Assembly: GCA_938083195.1 (NCBI GenBank)
Contig: CALKCK010000025.1
Coordinates: 124,001-188,000, forward strand
Length of the DNA: 64,000 nucleotides
Direction of reading: 5' to 3'
Origin: an uncultured Pirellulaceae bacterium
GTDB lineage: Bacteria; Planctomycetota; Planctomycetia; Pirellulales; Pirellulaceae
Each line of letters opens with the position of its first letter. Positions within the stretch are counted from its first letter, which is position 1. Both the position numbers and the translations under genes were made by a program. Shown piece by piece: positions 63,686-64,000 of this stretch. The notes under the pieces were generated by a model. That model searched no databases. It worked only from the letters and a program-made list of their open reading frames with translations, and had not been told where the DNA came from.

Positions 63686-64000
63686 ATGACTCAAAATGTA
63701 AATGTTGCCATGATTGGTCTCGGGTTTGGGGCTGAATTTATTCCAATTTACCAGAGTCACCCTAATACAACGGTGCTTGCCCTTTGCCGCCGCGACGAAG
63801 TGGCACTCAATAAAATGGCAGATCAATTTGGAATAGAAAAACGATATACCGATTACGATGAAGTCCTCGCTGATCCGAACATTGACTTTGTTCACATCAA
63901 CAGCCCCATCGCAGACCACGCGTGGATGTCACTTCGGGCGCTGGATGCAGGCAAACACGTGATGTGCACCGTTCCAATGGCGACAACAATCGACGAATGT
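63686..64000 (+). CDS. Gfo/Idh/MocA family oxidoreductase, 3' partial
   Basis: The first 105 codons are visible from ATG 63686 and the gene continues past the window. MIGLGFGAEFIPIYQ is the NAD(P)-binding glycine-rich loop, followed by YTDYDEVLADPNIDFVHINSPIADHAWMSLRALDAGKHVMCTVPMATTIDE, the standard Rossmann domain of this family. Here the usual catalytic EKP motif is replaced by CTVP(M). Likely sugar or inositol oxidoreductase; the substrate domain is outside the window. Confidence 0.93.
   Translation, partial: MTQNVNVAMIGLGFGAEFIPIYQSHPNTTVLALCRRDEVALNKMADQFGIEKRYTDYDEVLADPNIDFVHINSPIADHAWMSLRALDAGKHVMCTVPMATTIDEC

Noticed and set aside
63671..63919. Minus-strand 82-codon frame
   Set aside because: Antisense to the clear Gfo/Idh/MocA reading frame.

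Overview
The window reads as a piece of a planctomycete chromosome, most likely from the Pirellulaceae or a close relative. This rests on gene content: an ECF sigma factor coupled to a Ser/Thr kinase, a kinase with DWG in place of DFG, secreted PQQ-type beta-propeller proteins, a Cys-type sulfatase, a Tat-exported sugar isomerase-like protein, a flotillin-like FloA, and loosely packed genes with long spacers and few long operons. No transposase, phage gene or CRISPR array was seen. One tRNA gene (Asp, GTC) is present.

Layout. 1-3121: the downstream end of a bacterial ubiquitin-like conjugation locus, with an E1-like enzyme (5' end outside the window), a membrane-anchored JAMM protease and a RING-like zinc protein. 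3185-6008: adenine deaminase, a Nudix hydrolase and a cobalamin adenosyltransferase. 6305-9469: the PII signalling pair glnB-glnD. 9527-13903: a TPR-like lipoprotein, a small membrane protein, tRNA-Asp, a zinc-ribbon protein with floA, and sufE. 14005-17427: a 17-bp repeat array, a ParA ATPase without ParB, an N-formylglutamate amidohydrolase-like gene, a coiled-coil protein and a solitary groES. 17622-23981: a lipoprotein with an alpha/alpha-toroid fold, cutC, a solitary rplX, a Tat-exported TIM barrel and an 898-residue secreted protein. 24321-33822: kinases, an ECF sigma factor and two secreted beta-propellers. 33943-39076: a FabZ-like dehydratase, then a minus-strand envelope or stress run (hdeD-like, two phospholipase-D/cardiolipin synthases, a glycine-rich stress-type protein). 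39773-45354: a secreted protein, a SOUL heme protein, small proteins, a FAD oxidoreductase, an ECF sigma factor and a membrane protein that looks like an inactive M48 peptidase. 45959-56288: a DNA-repair and flavoprotein island with NAD(P)-binding proteins, a class II photolyase fused to a renalase-like flavoprotein, an Fpg/Nei glycosylase, four coupled small genes and a second, photolyase-related protein. 56498-64000: ctaA, tspO, a sulfatase, a STAS protein, an EEP-family protein, a HEAT-repeat protein, a membrane protein and the start of a Gfo/Idh/MocA oxidoreductase.

The strongest candidates for under-described biology are the ubiquitin-like locus at the left edge, the photolyase-renalase fusion with its coupled neighbours, and two signalling or protease proteins that kept their fold but appear to have lost key residues. 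Starts were chosen from visible ribosome binding sites, gene overlaps and family N-termini. All functions are read from motifs by eye, without database searches.
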